This document shows, in pieces, positions 8,114 through 16,653 of a stretch of DNA of 64,000 bases. Every line of letters starts with the position of its first letter. Positions within the stretch are counted from its first letter, which is position 1. The stretch comes from Mycobacterium sp. SM1 (GTDB lineage: Bacteria; Actinomycetota; Actinomycetes; Mycobacteriales; Mycobacteriaceae): contig NZ_JAFLNH010000004.1 of the NCBI RefSeq assembly GCF_018361265.1, positions 248,001 to 312,000 of the forward strand. The letters are read 5' to 3'. The translations under genes and the position numbers were made by a program. The notes beneath the pieces were generated by a model. The model searched no databases, was not told where the DNA came from, and saw nothing but the letters and a program-made list of their open reading frames with translations.

Positions 8114-9961
8114 TCGTGTTACTACACGACGCCAGCGATCCGGGCGGGGTTCGTCAGTCGGCGACGGCGGCGTCGATGCCGGGTGTGAAGTCGAGGTACT
8201 TGGGTGGTTCGGGTAGGTCGAGCGCGGCGAGGATGGTTTTCTGATCGCCGGTGAGGGCGGAGCGTTGCGCCACGCGGCCGTCGGCGGTGGCGAAGGTGAC
8301 CAGGTGCATGCGGTCGAGTTCGTGGCGCAGATTGCGCCAGGTGTCGCCGGTGCGGGTTTCTGCGACGCGGATGAGAAGCAGTGCCAGCCAACACAGTTGG
8401 ACGTGAGCGCGGATGCGGTCCTCGCGGTGGTGGTAGACCGGGCGCAGCCCCAGCGAGCTCTTGGCGTCGCGCCAGCCGCGTTCCACCGCGAGCAGCTGCT
8501 TGTAGGCGGCGGCCAAATCCTCGGCGGTAAGCGTGAGGTCGGAAGTGCGCAGCAGCCACTTGCCGTCGTAGTGGGCTTCACGTTGGGCGGCGGCGCGGTC
8601 GATGCGCAGCAGCCCGGTCTTGGTGCGCCGCAACAGCCTGCGCAGCCCGGGCTTGCCCTTCAAGGAGCCGACGAACTCGTCGCGCTTGCGTTTCGGCCAG
8701 GCGTCCGAGCCATCGATCAGCCCGGAGAGGTGCTCGATGAGCCGCTCACGCACTGCTGCGTCACGGTCGGCGGCATCCGGGTTGTGGCACACCACGAACC
8801 GCTCCGCACGCACCCCCTCGTTGTTGCCGCCGCCGGGTGCCACCCGAATCTCCTTGACCCGCAGGTTGTCGGCCACGTCGTGGTAACGGCCGGGGCGGGC
8901 CAGCGCGTCGGCGGCCTCGGCGTTGGTGTGGCGCAGCTTCTCGGCGTGGATGTAGTGCCCGCCGCCGCGGGTGAGATAGGCGCGGTTGGCCGCGGAAGCA
9001 AACCCGGCGTCGGCCACCCACACCAGCCGGTGCAGATTCCACGATCCCAGATCGTCTTTGACCGTGCGGATGATCCGCTGATCGCTCTCACTGCCGGGAA
9101 AGGTCCAGCAGCGCACCGGGATTCCGTCGCGGGTCACCGCCATCGCGATCACCACCTGAGGCCGGTCGTCGCGGTGGTCCTTGGACTTGCCGAACCGGCG
9201 CGCGGCCCGCTCGACCGCTTTCGCGGTGCCGTCGTCGACCTCGGGTTCGGGGGCCAGGTCGGCCAGTTCGTCGGGCACATCGACCTCCCAGTAGGTGGAG
9301 GTGGTGTCGATGAAGACGATGTCGACGTCCAGGTTGAGCAGGTGCGCGACCGAATCGAAGATCTGCGCGGCGATCTCGCCTAGCGCGGCGAGCAAAAAGT
9401 CCATCGACCGATACGCCGCGTCATCGGAAAACCCGGGGCACTCGGCGATCGCGACCCGTTCGGCGACCCACCGTGTGGCGCCCAGCTTGCTGCCCGGTTC
9501 CAGCGCCCGCTGCGCCACCAGCGCGAACAGCACCCGCTCCACGGTCGCGGCGTCCAGGCGCCGGTCCGCGGCGACCCGGCGCAGCGCCGCGCCCACACCC
9601 AGCCGGTCCCAGAGTTGGTCGAGCACCCATGCCCCGCCGAAGCGGCGCGAGTCCAAGATCTCGATCTCGCCGGTGTGCGCGGCCGCGATCGCCTGTGCCG
9701 GGTCGAGGAACCGCGAGATCGAGGCGACCAGTCGGGCCAGCGCGTCGCGGTCCACGGTGTCAGCGCGGCCGAAGTTGTGGATCACCTTCGCCGAGGGCAC
9801 CCCGGTGACCGGATGGCGTTCGCTGTGCGCCAGCTGCAGATACGACACCGTCGACCCGTCGCGGTTGCGCCGCTTCGTCTCCCGCAGGTACACCCCTACA
9901 CTGCTAGCACATATTCGCTGGTGAAGTCCAGCGACACGCCAGAACTCGTGTGCCTACACGA
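8114..9961 (-). mobile_element. IS1634-family insertion sequence
   Basis: A single long transposase gene is bounded by matching 16-bp ends. The left end is TCGTGT-TACT-ACACGA (8114-8129). The right end, read inwards, is TCGTGT-AGGC-ACACGA (9961-9946). Each end is itself palindromic. I see no convincing target-site duplication outside these ends, so the true termini may lie a few bases further out. The insertion lies between the GH16 gene and a region with no intact host gene. Confidence 0.75.
8154..9893 (-). CDS. IS1634-family DDE transposase
   Basis: This 579-residue transposase begins MYLRETKRRNRDGS, typical of the IS1634 group of IS4-like DDE enzymes. A strand around DIVFIDTTSTYWE carries the first catalytic Asp, LVWVADAGFASAANR the second, and the ERGWRDAKSSLGLRPVYH helix the Glu of the Y-(2)-R-(3)-E-(6)-K-type signature. 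The reading frame is intact, so the element may be functional. It fills nearly the whole interval between the terminal repeats. Confidence 0.88.
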   Translation of the reverse strand: MYLRETKRRNRDGSTVSYLQLAHSERHPVTGVPSAKVIHNFGRADTVDRDALARLVASISRFLDPAQAIAAAHTGEIEILDSRRFGGAWVLDQLWDRLGVGAALRRVAADRRLDAATVERVLFALVAQRALEPGSKLGATRWVAERVAIAECPGFSDDAAYRSMDFLLAALGEIAAQIFDSVAHLLNLDVDIVFIDTTSTYWEVDVPDELADLAPEPEVDDGTAKAVERAARRFGKSKDHRDDRPQVVIAMAVTRDGIPVRCWTFPGSESDQRIIRTVKDDLGSWNLHRLVWVADAGFASAANRAYLTRGGGHYIHAEKLRHTNAEAADALARPGRYHDVADNLRVKEIRVAPGGGNNEGVRAERFVVCHNPDAADRDAAVRERLIEHLSGLIDGSDAWPKRKRDEFVGSLKGKPGLRRLLRRTKTGLLRIDRAAAQREAHYDGKWLLRTSDLTLTAEDLAAAYKQLLAVERGWRDAKSSLGLRPVYHHREDRIRAHVQLCWLALLLIRVAETRTGDTWRNLRHELDRMHLVTFATADGRVAQRSALTGDQKTILAALDLPEPPKYLDFTPGIDAAVAD

Positions 9962-10394
9962 ATCCGCCGTTTCGGTGACTCTGCAAGCCTCCTACCAGCA
10001 CAATCGCTCCGCGCTACCCCGAAATATGCCTACGAACTGCGGAAGTCGGGTCAGCGGCTGTTGGCGTTTTCGCGGCCGAATTCGGGGATCGGGCGCTGAA
10101 TCGACCGGCGGCCATACGGCCGCTAGCCTCACCGGCAGCTCATGCAGGGGCACCCTGCGGCAATCACGGTGAACGACTGGCTAAAAAGCCAGGGCCTTGA
10201 TTGGTGATTGCGTGCCGATCCCATGGTGTTGATGGATCCCACCGTGATTCACGCTGAACTGGTATCGAGGCGGTTAAGGTGCGGGACCGACTGCTCCCCA
10301 ACCGGTTACGGTGCTGGTCCGACTGTAGTCCGGCGCGATCACCTGCGACGAGCGGAGCCGGTCAGCGGCCGACCGTCAGCCGGCTGGAGCAGGC
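9962..10394. other. Intergenic stretch between two insertion sequences
   Basis: No supportable gene is visible. It holds the nested hairpin at 10160-10211 and two similar segments around 10280-10335 (GGACCGACTG and GGTCCGACTG about 40 bp apart). It may be what remains of host sequence left of the IS605 insertion, but I could not recognise the missing half of the interrupted lipoprotein gene here. Confidence 0.5.
10160..10211. other. Nested perfect hairpin
   Basis: The outer arms GCAATCAC (10160-10167) and GTGATTGC (10204-10211) are perfectly complementary. Between them a second hairpin, CTGGCT-AAAA-AGCCAG (10177-10192), is also perfect. No gene abuts it directly and no T-run follows. It could be a terminator of a lost gene or a REP-like mobile remnant. 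Confidence 0.6.
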
Positions 10395-10476
10395 AGATGA
10401 CCGAATTCTTGGCCGCAAGCCTCGCCATTCATGGCGGGTGAGCCCATCCTATGTGTCGGCGGGCGTAGCCCGGCGC

Positions 10477-10854
10477 TTAGAGAGGTCGGGCTTGGCCGTC
10501 GATGTATTGCTTGATGATCGACAGCGGGGCGCCTCCGCAGGAGACGGCGAAATACGAAGGGGACCACAGGTGGCTGCGCATGCCGGCGCGCCCGCATGCG
10601 CCGGTGTATTCCCGGCGAACGGCGTAGGCCGTGCGGCCTTTGAGGCGGTGCGCCAGCGTCGAGATCGCCAGCGTGGGCGGATAAGCGACCAGCAGATGCA
10701 CGTGGTCGGCTTCGCCGTTGAACTCGACCAACTCGACATCCAGCTCGGCGCACACGGTGCGCATGGTGGTGTCGGCGAAGGTGAGCATCGGGTCGGTGAA
10801 CAGTTTGCGTCGGTATTTGGTCACGAAGACGAGGTGGGCGTGCAGCAGCGACAC
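10477..10854 (-). CDS. IS200/IS605-family TnpA (Y1 HUH transposase)
   Basis: This small transposase of about 125 residues cuts and rejoins single-stranded DNA. It has the HUH motif in EADHVHLLV and the catalytic Tyr in the C-terminal helix IIKQYIDGQ; HLVFVTKYRRKLF at the N-terminus is typical of the family. The GTG start at 10854 gives a slightly short N-terminus; the frame continues upstream without a convincing start, so an alternative initiator such as CTG is possible. It acts as a dimer on the subterminal hairpins of the element. Confidence 0.88.
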   Translation of the reverse strand: MSLLHAHLVFVTKYRRKLFTDPMLTFADTTMRTVCAELDVELVEFNGEADHVHLLVAYPPTLAISTLAHRLKGRTAYAVRREYTGACGRAGMRSHLWSPSYFAVSCGGAPLSIIKQYIDGQARPL

Positions 10855-10912
10855 CCTGTGCCGGGCGCGGCGGTACGTCGTTTGTGTCAGTGGGCACCTC
10901 TACGGTTGAGCT

Positions 10913-12580
10913 GTGGGTAACAGCTACCAGCAGGCAACGACACCGGACACTATGCCGGTGGGCAAGTCGCGTGCGCGGAAACGCGCGAAGGGGGCGCCCA
11001 CGCATGTGCGGTCGTGGCCGCTGCGCCCGGCGCCGACGCAGTGCCGAGAGATTCGGACCCGGTTTTTCACCGGTGCGCGGGTGTATAACGCGGTGCTCGA
11101 TGAGTTCATCGCCCGGTGTCGCGCGGTGAAGGCCGATCCGGCGTGGCAGGCCGCCCGTGAATTGCCACATCGCAGCCCCGCTGAGCGTCAGGTGCGGCGG
11201 GCGGCGTTTCGGTCGGTGCAGGCCGCTCATGGTTTCACCGCCGATGCCGCGCAGTCGTTGGCCTCGTCGCTGCGGCGGTCGTGGGTGCGGGAGCACCTGC
11301 CGGCGCAGGAGACCCAGAGTCTGGGGGCGCGAGCGTTTGATGCTGTGTGCCAGTGGCACGTCGGCACGAAGGGCAAACCGCGTTTCAAGTCCAAGCGGGG
11401 GTTGCGTTCGCTGGCGGCCAAAGACGGCAACGGTGCGCTGCGGCCGAACACCGATGATGCTGGGCGGTTAATCGGGTTGCAGTGGGGCGCGGGGTTCGTG
11501 GTTCCGATCGCCGCGCCCGCCCAGACAGGTCGCCGTGGTAAGGAGCAGCGGGCCGAGTTGGCCGAGATTGAGGCGCTGATCGCCGCGGGCAAGGTGTTGT
11601 CCACCCGCATCGTGCGCACCGTCATCAATGGGCGCGACACCTACCGCATGCAACTGGTCTGCGATGGGCGCCCCACCCGGCGGCATCCGGTCGGTGATGG
11701 CCGGGTGTCGTTTGATCTGGGGCCCAGTCAGATCGCGGTGGCCCTCGAGCGCAGCGACGGGGCCTGGGTGGGATGGGTTGAGCCGCTGGCTGATCGCATC
11801 CGTTTGAACACGCTGCGGTTACGCCGTGCCCAGCGGCGCATGGATCGTGCGCACCGTGCCGGCTCGCCGGGCTGCTTCAACCCCGACGGCACGCATAAGA
11901 CTGGCCGCTGCGACTGGCAGCAGCGTTCCCGCGCCGCCACGCAGAGCGCCACGGTGGTAGCTGAGCAGCATCGCCGGCTCGCGCAGCACCGTAAGACGTT
12001 GCACGGGGCGCTGGCTAACAGGTTGTTGGCGCACGGCGGCGATGTGGTGTGTGAGAAGCTGAATTACGTTTCGTGGCAGAAGAACTTCCCGCGCACTGTG
12101 CGCGACCGGGCACCGGGACTGCTCGTGGAGACCATCCGCCGCAAGGCTGAAAGCGCCGGCGGTGGTCGTCTCTACCAGTACAGCCCATACACGACCGCCT
12201 TGTCGCAAACCTGCCTGTGCGGGACGAAAAAGAAAAAGCCGCTCTCCCAGCGGGTGCACCGTTGCGGGTGCGGCATCAAAGAAGATCGGGACCTGTTTTC
12301 GGCCTACCTGGGACTGCATGTCCGGACGCAGGCTGATGGTCGCGACCGGCTGGACTTGCCGTCAGCCCGCGCGGGCTGGTGGCATCGTCAGGACGTCGAC
12401 GAGCCGCCGAAGTCCAGCCGTAGTGCGCAAGCACACAAGCGGCGAGGCCGCAGACATCCGCCTTCGCGGAGGTCCGTGGCGCGTATCAAAGCCCGGCGTA
12501 AAGCCAAAACCGCGATACGACAGAGCCGCTCGGCGCGAACCTCCACTACCGACCAGCCCACGGCGTTGCTCGCAGCATGA
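10913..12580 (+). CDS. tnpB: TnpB, RNA-guided RuvC-type nuclease of the IS605 element
   Basis: This is a 555-residue TnpB. The RuvC acidic residues are all present: D268 in VSFDLG, E381 in VVCEKLNY and D460 in KEDRDLFSAYL. Between the last two lies a zinc-finger-like region, C434-L-C436 ... C451-G-C453, with CxC rather than the usual CxxC spacing. The protein is longer than typical TnpB (about 400) because of a basic C-terminal extension of some 90 residues ending near the right-end hairpin. The family uses an omega RNA transcribed from the tnpB 3' end and element end to cut DNA and keep the element in place. The GTG start could instead be the ATG at residue 14. Confidence 0.85.
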   Translation: MGNSYQQATTPDTMPVGKSRARKRAKGAPTHVRSWPLRPAPTQCREIRTRFFTGARVYNAVLDEFIARCRAVKADPAWQAARELPHRSPAERQVRRAAFRSVQAAHGFTADAAQSLASSLRRSWVREHLPAQETQSLGARAFDAVCQWHVGTKGKPRFKSKRGLRSLAAKDGNGALRPNTDDAGRLIGLQWGAGFVVPIAAPAQTGRRGKEQRAELAEIEALIAAGKVLSTRIVRTVINGRDTYRMQLVCDGRPTRRHPVGDGRVSFDLGPSQIAVALERSDGAWVGWVEPLADRIRLNTLRLRRAQRRMDRAHRAGSPGCFNPDGTHKTGRCDWQQRSRAATQSATVVAEQHRRLAQHRKTLHGALANRLLAHGGDVVCEKLNYVSWQKNFPRTVRDRAPGLLVETIRRKAESAGGGRLYQYSPYTTALSQTCLCGTKKKKPLSQRVHRCGCGIKEDRDLFSAYLGLHVRTQADGRDRLDLPSARAGWWHRQDVDEPPKSSRSAQAHKRRGRRHPPSRRSVARIKARRKAKTAIRQSRSARTSTTDQPTALLAA

Positions 12581-12640
12581 ACAACGAGACAGCTGGCCGG
12601 CACGAGGAATCCCCGCATCTTCAGTGCGGGGAGGACGTCA
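12480..12640 (+). ncRNA. Putative omega RNA (reRNA) of the IS605 element
   Basis: By analogy with characterised TnpB systems, the guide RNA scaffold overlaps the tnpB 3' end and runs to the element's right end. The right end is the CCCCGCA...TGCGGGG hairpin at 12611-12631 followed by GACGTCAA. The guide would then be the first bases outside the element, beginning about 12641. The hairpin is visible; transcription and exact boundaries are inference. Confidence 0.4.
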
Positions 12641-13135
12641 AGGTGCTTGGGGTGGGGTTGGCGTGGCGGCCGATGTTCGGTCCTGCTCGGAGTCGACGAG
12701 ATACGCGGTGGTGAACGGGCTGCCGTCGATGCGACGCCCCGTGTACTCGGAAAATCCCGCCGCGCAGTCTTGATTGGCCACCTCGGCGAAGGCTGGGGTA
12801 TCGGCCATCGGTGCCCGCAGATAAACCTCCGCTTGGTGTGTTGTCGCGCAGTCGACGGTTGTCACGGTCAGCACGCCGGGATCGAGAGGCGCAGGGTCAG
12901 CGAGGCATTCCCCGATTTGCAGGTCAATCCACTTCTTGGTTAGGGCGCCGTGCACGGCCGGTGCGGCCGCGATCGCGGTTGTCGAGGTAACCGCGACCGG
13001 GGCGGTTGTTGCCGGCGTTCGTTGCGGCGACGTCTGCCCTGAACTTGCGGCGTCCGGGCCACACGCCGGCAGCAATACCAGTGCGGCCAGCCAAGCAGTC
13101 AGGCTCGACGACACTCGACGGCCTCGGATCCGCAT
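12638..13135 (-). CDS. Septum-formation-domain lipoprotein, 3' end apparently truncated by IS605
   Basis: The N-terminus has Arg residues, a hydrophobic stretch and a lipobox (LLPACG), so the product is a membrane-anchored lipoprotein. After a Thr/Ala-rich linker comes a domain beginning LQIGECLADP with paired cysteines (GECL, TVDCATTH, NQDCAAGF), resembling the actinobacterial septum-formation family. The last codons are created by the end of the adjacent IS605 element (stop at 12638-12640 lies within GACGTCAA), so the original C-terminus is probably lost. The rest of the gene is not recognisable at the other end of the element. Confidence 0.7.
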   Translation of the reverse strand: MRIRGRRVSSSLTAWLAALVLLPACGPDAASSGQTSPQRTPATTAPVAVTSTTAIAAAPAVHGALTKKWIDLQIGECLADPAPLDPGVLTVTTVDCATTHQAEVYLRAPMADTPAFAEVANQDCAAGFSEYTGRRIDGSPFTTAYLVDSEQDRTSAATPTPPQAP

Positions 13136-13218
13136 CGCGGCCTCCTTGATCCCGAGCCGAAATCAACTGGCGAGCGAATCTAAGCACAGGAACCCGAAAG
13201 AAATGGCCAGTAGCCCGT

Positions 13219-13887
13219 TCAGGCGCGGCAGGGGAGCCCCAATTCGGCGATCAGTCCGCGCACTTGACGCTCGATTTCATCGCGGATGGCCCGCAGCTCC
13301 GCGGCGTCTTTGCCGTCTGGGTCGTCGATGACCCAGTCCTGGTAGTGAAGGCCGGGCCCGGTTGGGGCGTCGCCGCAGCCCATGGTCGCGATCAGATCGG
13401 CAGCTTGAACGATCTCATCGGTCCACGGTTTGGGGAATTCGCCGGTGATGTCGATGCCGCGCTCCGCCATCACGGCGACGACCGCGGGGTCCACCGCACC
13501 CTGGGGCCGCGAACCGGCAGACCACGCCACCGCCTCGCCGCCGGTGAGGTAGTTGAAAAAAGCCATCGCCATTTGGGATCGGCCCGCATTGTGGTTGCAC
13601 AGGAACAACACCACGGGCTTGCCGTCGCGTGATTTGCCCTCCACCTTGGCCAGGGCGCGAAGTCGCTGCCGGGTGAAGCGCTCCGCCAGCAGCGCCAAAA
13701 AGTCGTAGACGGTCGCGCTGGCGGCGACCTTGTCGTAGGAGGAGTACACGAACCGTTCAATGGTCTGCGCATCGAAGGTGCCGGCGAATTCGGTGTGCAA
13801 GCGCGCGGCGGCGGCTTTGAGCGCCCGGCGCTGGTCAAGGGACAACTCAATATGAAGCCCGGGCTCGGTATCGGGTTTATACGTCAT
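13219..13887 (-). CDS. Arsenate reductase / low-molecular-weight phosphatase family protein with N-terminal helical domain
   Basis: Residues 90-215 form a low-molecular-weight tyrosine-phosphatase fold. The active-site loop C97-N-H-N-A-G-R103 (CX5R) follows the VVLFL strand, and a conserved Asp lies in the C-terminal DWVIDDPDG segment. The N-terminal 80 residues form a helical domain seen in actinobacterial arsenate-mycothiol transferases. The most likely role is arsenate detoxification through mycothiol, but no arsenite exporter or ArsR gene is adjacent, so another phosphatase role is possible. The gene is monocistronic. Confidence 0.75.
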   Translation of the reverse strand: MTYKPDTEPGLHIELSLDQRRALKAAAARLHTEFAGTFDAQTIERFVYSSYDKVAASATVYDFLALLAERFTRQRLRALAKVEGKSRDGKPVVLFLCNHNAGRSQMAMAFFNYLTGGEAVAWSAGSRPQGAVDPAVVAVMAERGIDITGEFPKPWTDEIVQAADLIATMGCGDAPTGPGLHYQDWVIDDPDGKDAAELRAIRDEIERQVRGLIAELGLPCRA

Positions 13888-13988
13888 CGCCGGGCTTTTC
13901 GTGGTCGAAGGGCCGCAGGTTCGCCGCCATTAGGTCAATGGTCACCGCAGCCGATCCGCTCGTCAACTCGAGCGGCGAGCAAGGTGAG

Positions 13989-14408
13989 CTACCACCGTAC
14001 GAGCTGGAACGGGTAGGTGTTGGTCCCTCCGGGCGCGCCGCCACACCCCGCGTCGTAGCTGGATTCCACCGAGCCGGCCAGCGTCACCGCGTCCCAGGTG
14101 TAGGTGTCATGGGAGGGAAGGAAGTAGACGACGCAGCGCACCCCGTCGGGCACATCGACGCTCATGGTGTAGCGACCGCCGGCCAGTTGCGCGTCGGCGT
14201 CATAGGGGGCTGCTTGCCCGTTGGGCTGCGGCACCGCCTGCACGTGGACACATTCCGGAGAGCAGGGTCTGATCACCCAGATCCAGGAGTGGCCCGGATC
14301 CCTGTTGGTCTCTAGAGCGTAGTTGCCGATCTGCATGCCCGCTCGGGCCGCGGGCGCAAGGGCCACCGCCGCCGCCATCACCACAACGCTGAGCGTCCAC
14401 GTCTTCAC
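13989..14408 (-). CDS. Small secreted protein of unknown function
   Basis: The GTG at 14408 is preferred because AAGGGG lies about nine bases upstream and the translation begins directly with a classical signal peptide (KTWTL, hydrophobic core, cleavage near ARA-GMQ). Longer in-frame starts at 14435 and 14504 exist. The mature part of about 115 residues has four cysteines (RPCSPEC, RCVVYF, AGCGG) and aromatic-rich beta segments ending YPFQLVRW. I do not recognise the family beyond its similarity to small exported mycobacterial proteins. Confidence 0.7.
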   Translation of the reverse strand: MKTWTLSVVVMAAAVALAPAARAGMQIGNYALETNRDPGHSWIWVIRPCSPECVHVQAVPQPNGQAAPYDADAQLAGGRYTMSVDVPDGVRCVVYFLPSHDTYTWDAVTLAGSVESSYDAGCGGAPGGTNTYPFQLVRW

Positions 14409-14975
14409 GGGCTTCCCCTTCACGCGTTTCGGCATGCCCGGCCGGGCTGAATATAAGGCTTGAATGAAATTCTGCGAACTACCGGGCTTGCACCGAATCG
14501 TCAATGCGCGTGGTGGTCGGTGCTTGGCCAGCCGGGGTGCCGCGGTCCGACCGATTCGGGTGCAGGCTGGCCATCACTTCGCGGGCGGCCCGTTCGCCGA
14601 GGGCGGATGGCGTCGTCGACCCGGCCACACGTCACGGCCGGGATCCCGGTGCCGGTCCAATAGCGTGCGGCCGCACGGACGGCGCGGCACGTGGCCGAAC
14701 CGGATGGAAATGGTGACATCGCGCCGCTCGGCACTCTCTGGAGCAGGAGCGACCTTTCGGCTGGAAGCGCTGGCCCACAAATGATTTCGCTTGCGATCGC
14801 ACTGGCGTTGACTCATCGTGGACCCCAGGTGGTTGTCGAACCGCCGCCGCCCGATTCCCGGCTGTCGGGCCGGCGGCGCCCAGGTGACAGCAACCGGGCT
14901 GGCAGCGCCTCCACGGCGGCTAATGGTTGCCTGCTGGTGGGACAGCCGTTGAGGTTGCGCCGCCGCGCAGCTGGC
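14409..14975. other. Intergenic region, no gene seen
   Basis: About 570 bp between the secreted-protein gene and the end of the nuclease-like gene. Reading frames here are short and lack ribosome-binding sites or recognisable motifs. The first 60 bp should contain the promoter of the secreted-protein gene. Confidence 0.5.
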
Positions 14976-15914
14976 TCACGGGCCGCAGCAGCCAACGTCG
15001 GATAGCCGATTCACCTGTTCGAGGGCCTGGTGAGCCATGTGGTACACGTCAGCCGTCGACGCCGTTTGGCATGGCATCTTCCGGAGCGTTGCCGCGGCGA
15101 TCCCGAGCCGCACCAGCACGTCCGCGACCGCCGCCCGAGGAATGTCGACCTGGGCACCTCGATAGTTGCTCAAGATGCACTGGATCGCCTTCGGGAGGCG
15201 CTTGGCGTCGGGCGTTCCATCCGCCAAGCGGTACGGCAATTTCCAGGTGCGCGTGTCGTCGGCGGCGCCGACGTACGCGAAGCAGCGCATGCCCAGTCCG
15301 TGCTTGGGATGCAGCAACGCGTCGCCGTCGACCTCGCGCACGCTCATGGTGTCGTGACGGGGGCCGGAATCAAGATCGGCCGCCGCGAATGAGCACGGCC
15401 GGTAGATGCCGTGAACCGATACCCACCACAGGGCCTCAGGAGCATGCTCCGTGTCAAGTGTCACCAGGGCACGATCGCGCAGCCCGCCGTCGACGACATC
15501 GGCTGCGTACAGCATGGTCGCGTCGCTGACCGCGACCGCGCCGACTCGCTGGCTGGCGGCGTAGCGGCGCGCCTGCTCCAAGGCCGCGTCCACCGCTGCT
15601 CGGCGCCAGGTCAGCGAGCCGGGCCGTTTCACCTCGAGCACCAGCCGCTTGATCCCTAGCGCGGAGAGCACCACATCCGCCCGTCCGACCTGAAGGTTGA
15701 CATCCGCCAGAGACCAGTCCAGGACGATCGTGAACAAGTCCTCCAGGATGTTCTCCGCGATTTTTTCAACCGGCGCGCCAGACAAGCCTTGTTGAAGTCG
15801 CTCACGTCGTCGGGCGACGAACCCTGGCCACGCCGATCGGATACGCTGCACACATTTTCGATAGGAAGCCAGCTGCATGATCTGACGTGCCGGGTCGCCG
15901 GCGGACTCGCTCAT
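14976..15914 (-). CDS. Putative PD-(D/E)xK nuclease-fold protein (HsdR N-terminal-like)
   Basis: In the N-terminal third, GRADVVLSALGIKRLVLEVKRPGS places D80 and E94-V-K96 on adjacent strands, which is the PD-(D/E)xK signature. An upstream Glu lies in IAENILEDLF. This layout matches the nuclease domain of type I restriction subunits and related proteins. The remaining 200 residues have no motif I know. The ATG at 15914 is used because it gives MSESAGDP; an upstream in-frame start adds 16 atypical residues. No methylase or specificity subunit is adjacent, so it is not an obvious restriction system. It may be a solitary defence or repair nuclease. Confidence 0.6.
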   Translation of the reverse strand: MSESAGDPARQIMQLASYRKCVQRIRSAWPGFVARRRERLQQGLSGAPVEKIAENILEDLFTIVLDWSLADVNLQVGRADVVLSALGIKRLVLEVKRPGSLTWRRAAVDAALEQARRYAASQRVGAVAVSDATMLYAADVVDGGLRDRALVTLDTEHAPEALWWVSVHGIYRPCSFAAADLDSGPRHDTMSVREVDGDALLHPKHGLGMRCFAYVGAADDTRTWKLPYRLADGTPDAKRLPKAIQCILSNYRGAQVDIPRAAVADVLVRLGIAAATLRKMPCQTASTADVYHMAHQALEQVNRLSDVGCCGP

Positions 15915-15985
15915 GCGTGGAGGGTACGCAAACCGCACAGCACAGTGGGGCGCTTTGCGCAAGCAAGCCCGCAGCCGGCGGCCGG

Positions 15986-16249
15986 TCAGTCCGGATCGGT
16001 CACGGGACGGGATGTCCTCCGATCGCGCTGGTCGGCGTCCGGGCCGCTGGCCCGATCCAACGGTTCGCCGGGTCGGTGGTTAGGCTCGGCCGCGAGGTGC
16101 TCCCAGGAGGTCGGCGGGTAGTAGTCCGACCAGCGCCCCGCGGTCTCGTAGCGAACCGCCAGCACACCCCCGGGCAGGAATTCGTAGATGTCATCATCCC
16201 CGCGGTCGAGCGGGTGATCGGCGCCGCGAAGCCACACTTTGAAGGCCAT
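15986..16249 (-). CDS. Conserved hypothetical protein
   Basis: A short protein of about 87 residues beginning MAFKVWLRGADHPLDRGDDDIYEFLPGG by the ATG at 16249. It has a folded-looking N-terminal 50 residues (alternating hydrophobic and aromatic residues, SDYYPPTSWEHL) and a charged, probably disordered tail. Function unknown. It is transcribed divergently from the Hsp70-like pseudogene. Confidence 0.5.
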   Translation of the reverse strand: MAFKVWLRGADHPLDRGDDDIYEFLPGGVLAVRYETAGRWSDYYPPTSWEHLAAEPNHRPGEPLDRASGPDADQRDRRTSRPVTDPD

Positions 16250-16653
16250 ATCCACCGAGTATGGCCCGAACGCCGCACCCACGGCACCCGAGCGGGCCAT
16301 CGGGCACCACGACGACGTCTACCGTGTCGAGACCGAACGGCGTTGGTATGTGTCGCTGCTGGTCGACGACGGCCCTGCGCCGGATACCGTGGTGGGGGCC
16401 GCCAGCTGTCGCGTTGCGGGTGGTCGGTGGGTTGCCGGTCGCGTGCTGTAGGAACACGTGCGGGAGGAGCAAATGCATGAATTTGGGGGCGTGGGCCGAG
16501 CGCAATGGCAGATGACGCAAGGCTCGTGATCGGCCTGTCGATCGGTGCCACCCACCTGGCGGCGGTGACCGCCGAGCGCGCCGTCATCCGCCGGTCCGTG
16601 CTGACCCTGTATCGGCAGCGGCCCCCCGAAGTCGGTGTGCCGTCGGAGAACCG

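Larger units (their letters stand above)
10395..12640 (+). mobile_element. IS605-type insertion sequence (divergent tnpA and tnpB)
   Basis: A Y1 tnpA gene on the minus strand and a tnpB gene on the plus strand diverge from a roughly 60-bp spacer, the IS605 arrangement. The element has subterminal hairpins instead of inverted repeats. On the left is CGCCA-TTCA-TGGCG around 10425-10438. On the right is CCCCGCA-TCTTCAG-TGCGGGG at 12611-12631, followed by GAGGACGTCAA, which closely matches right ends of this family. The left boundary is placed at the start of a 26-bp segment that recurs at 25828-25853. The insertion apparently truncates the lipoprotein gene at 12638-13135. Confidence 0.8.

Noticed and set aside
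8265..9383. Long plus-strand open frame opposite the IS1634 transposase
   Set aside because: It is a codon-bias shadow of the intact minus-strand transposase, without recognisable motifs or a ribosome-binding site.
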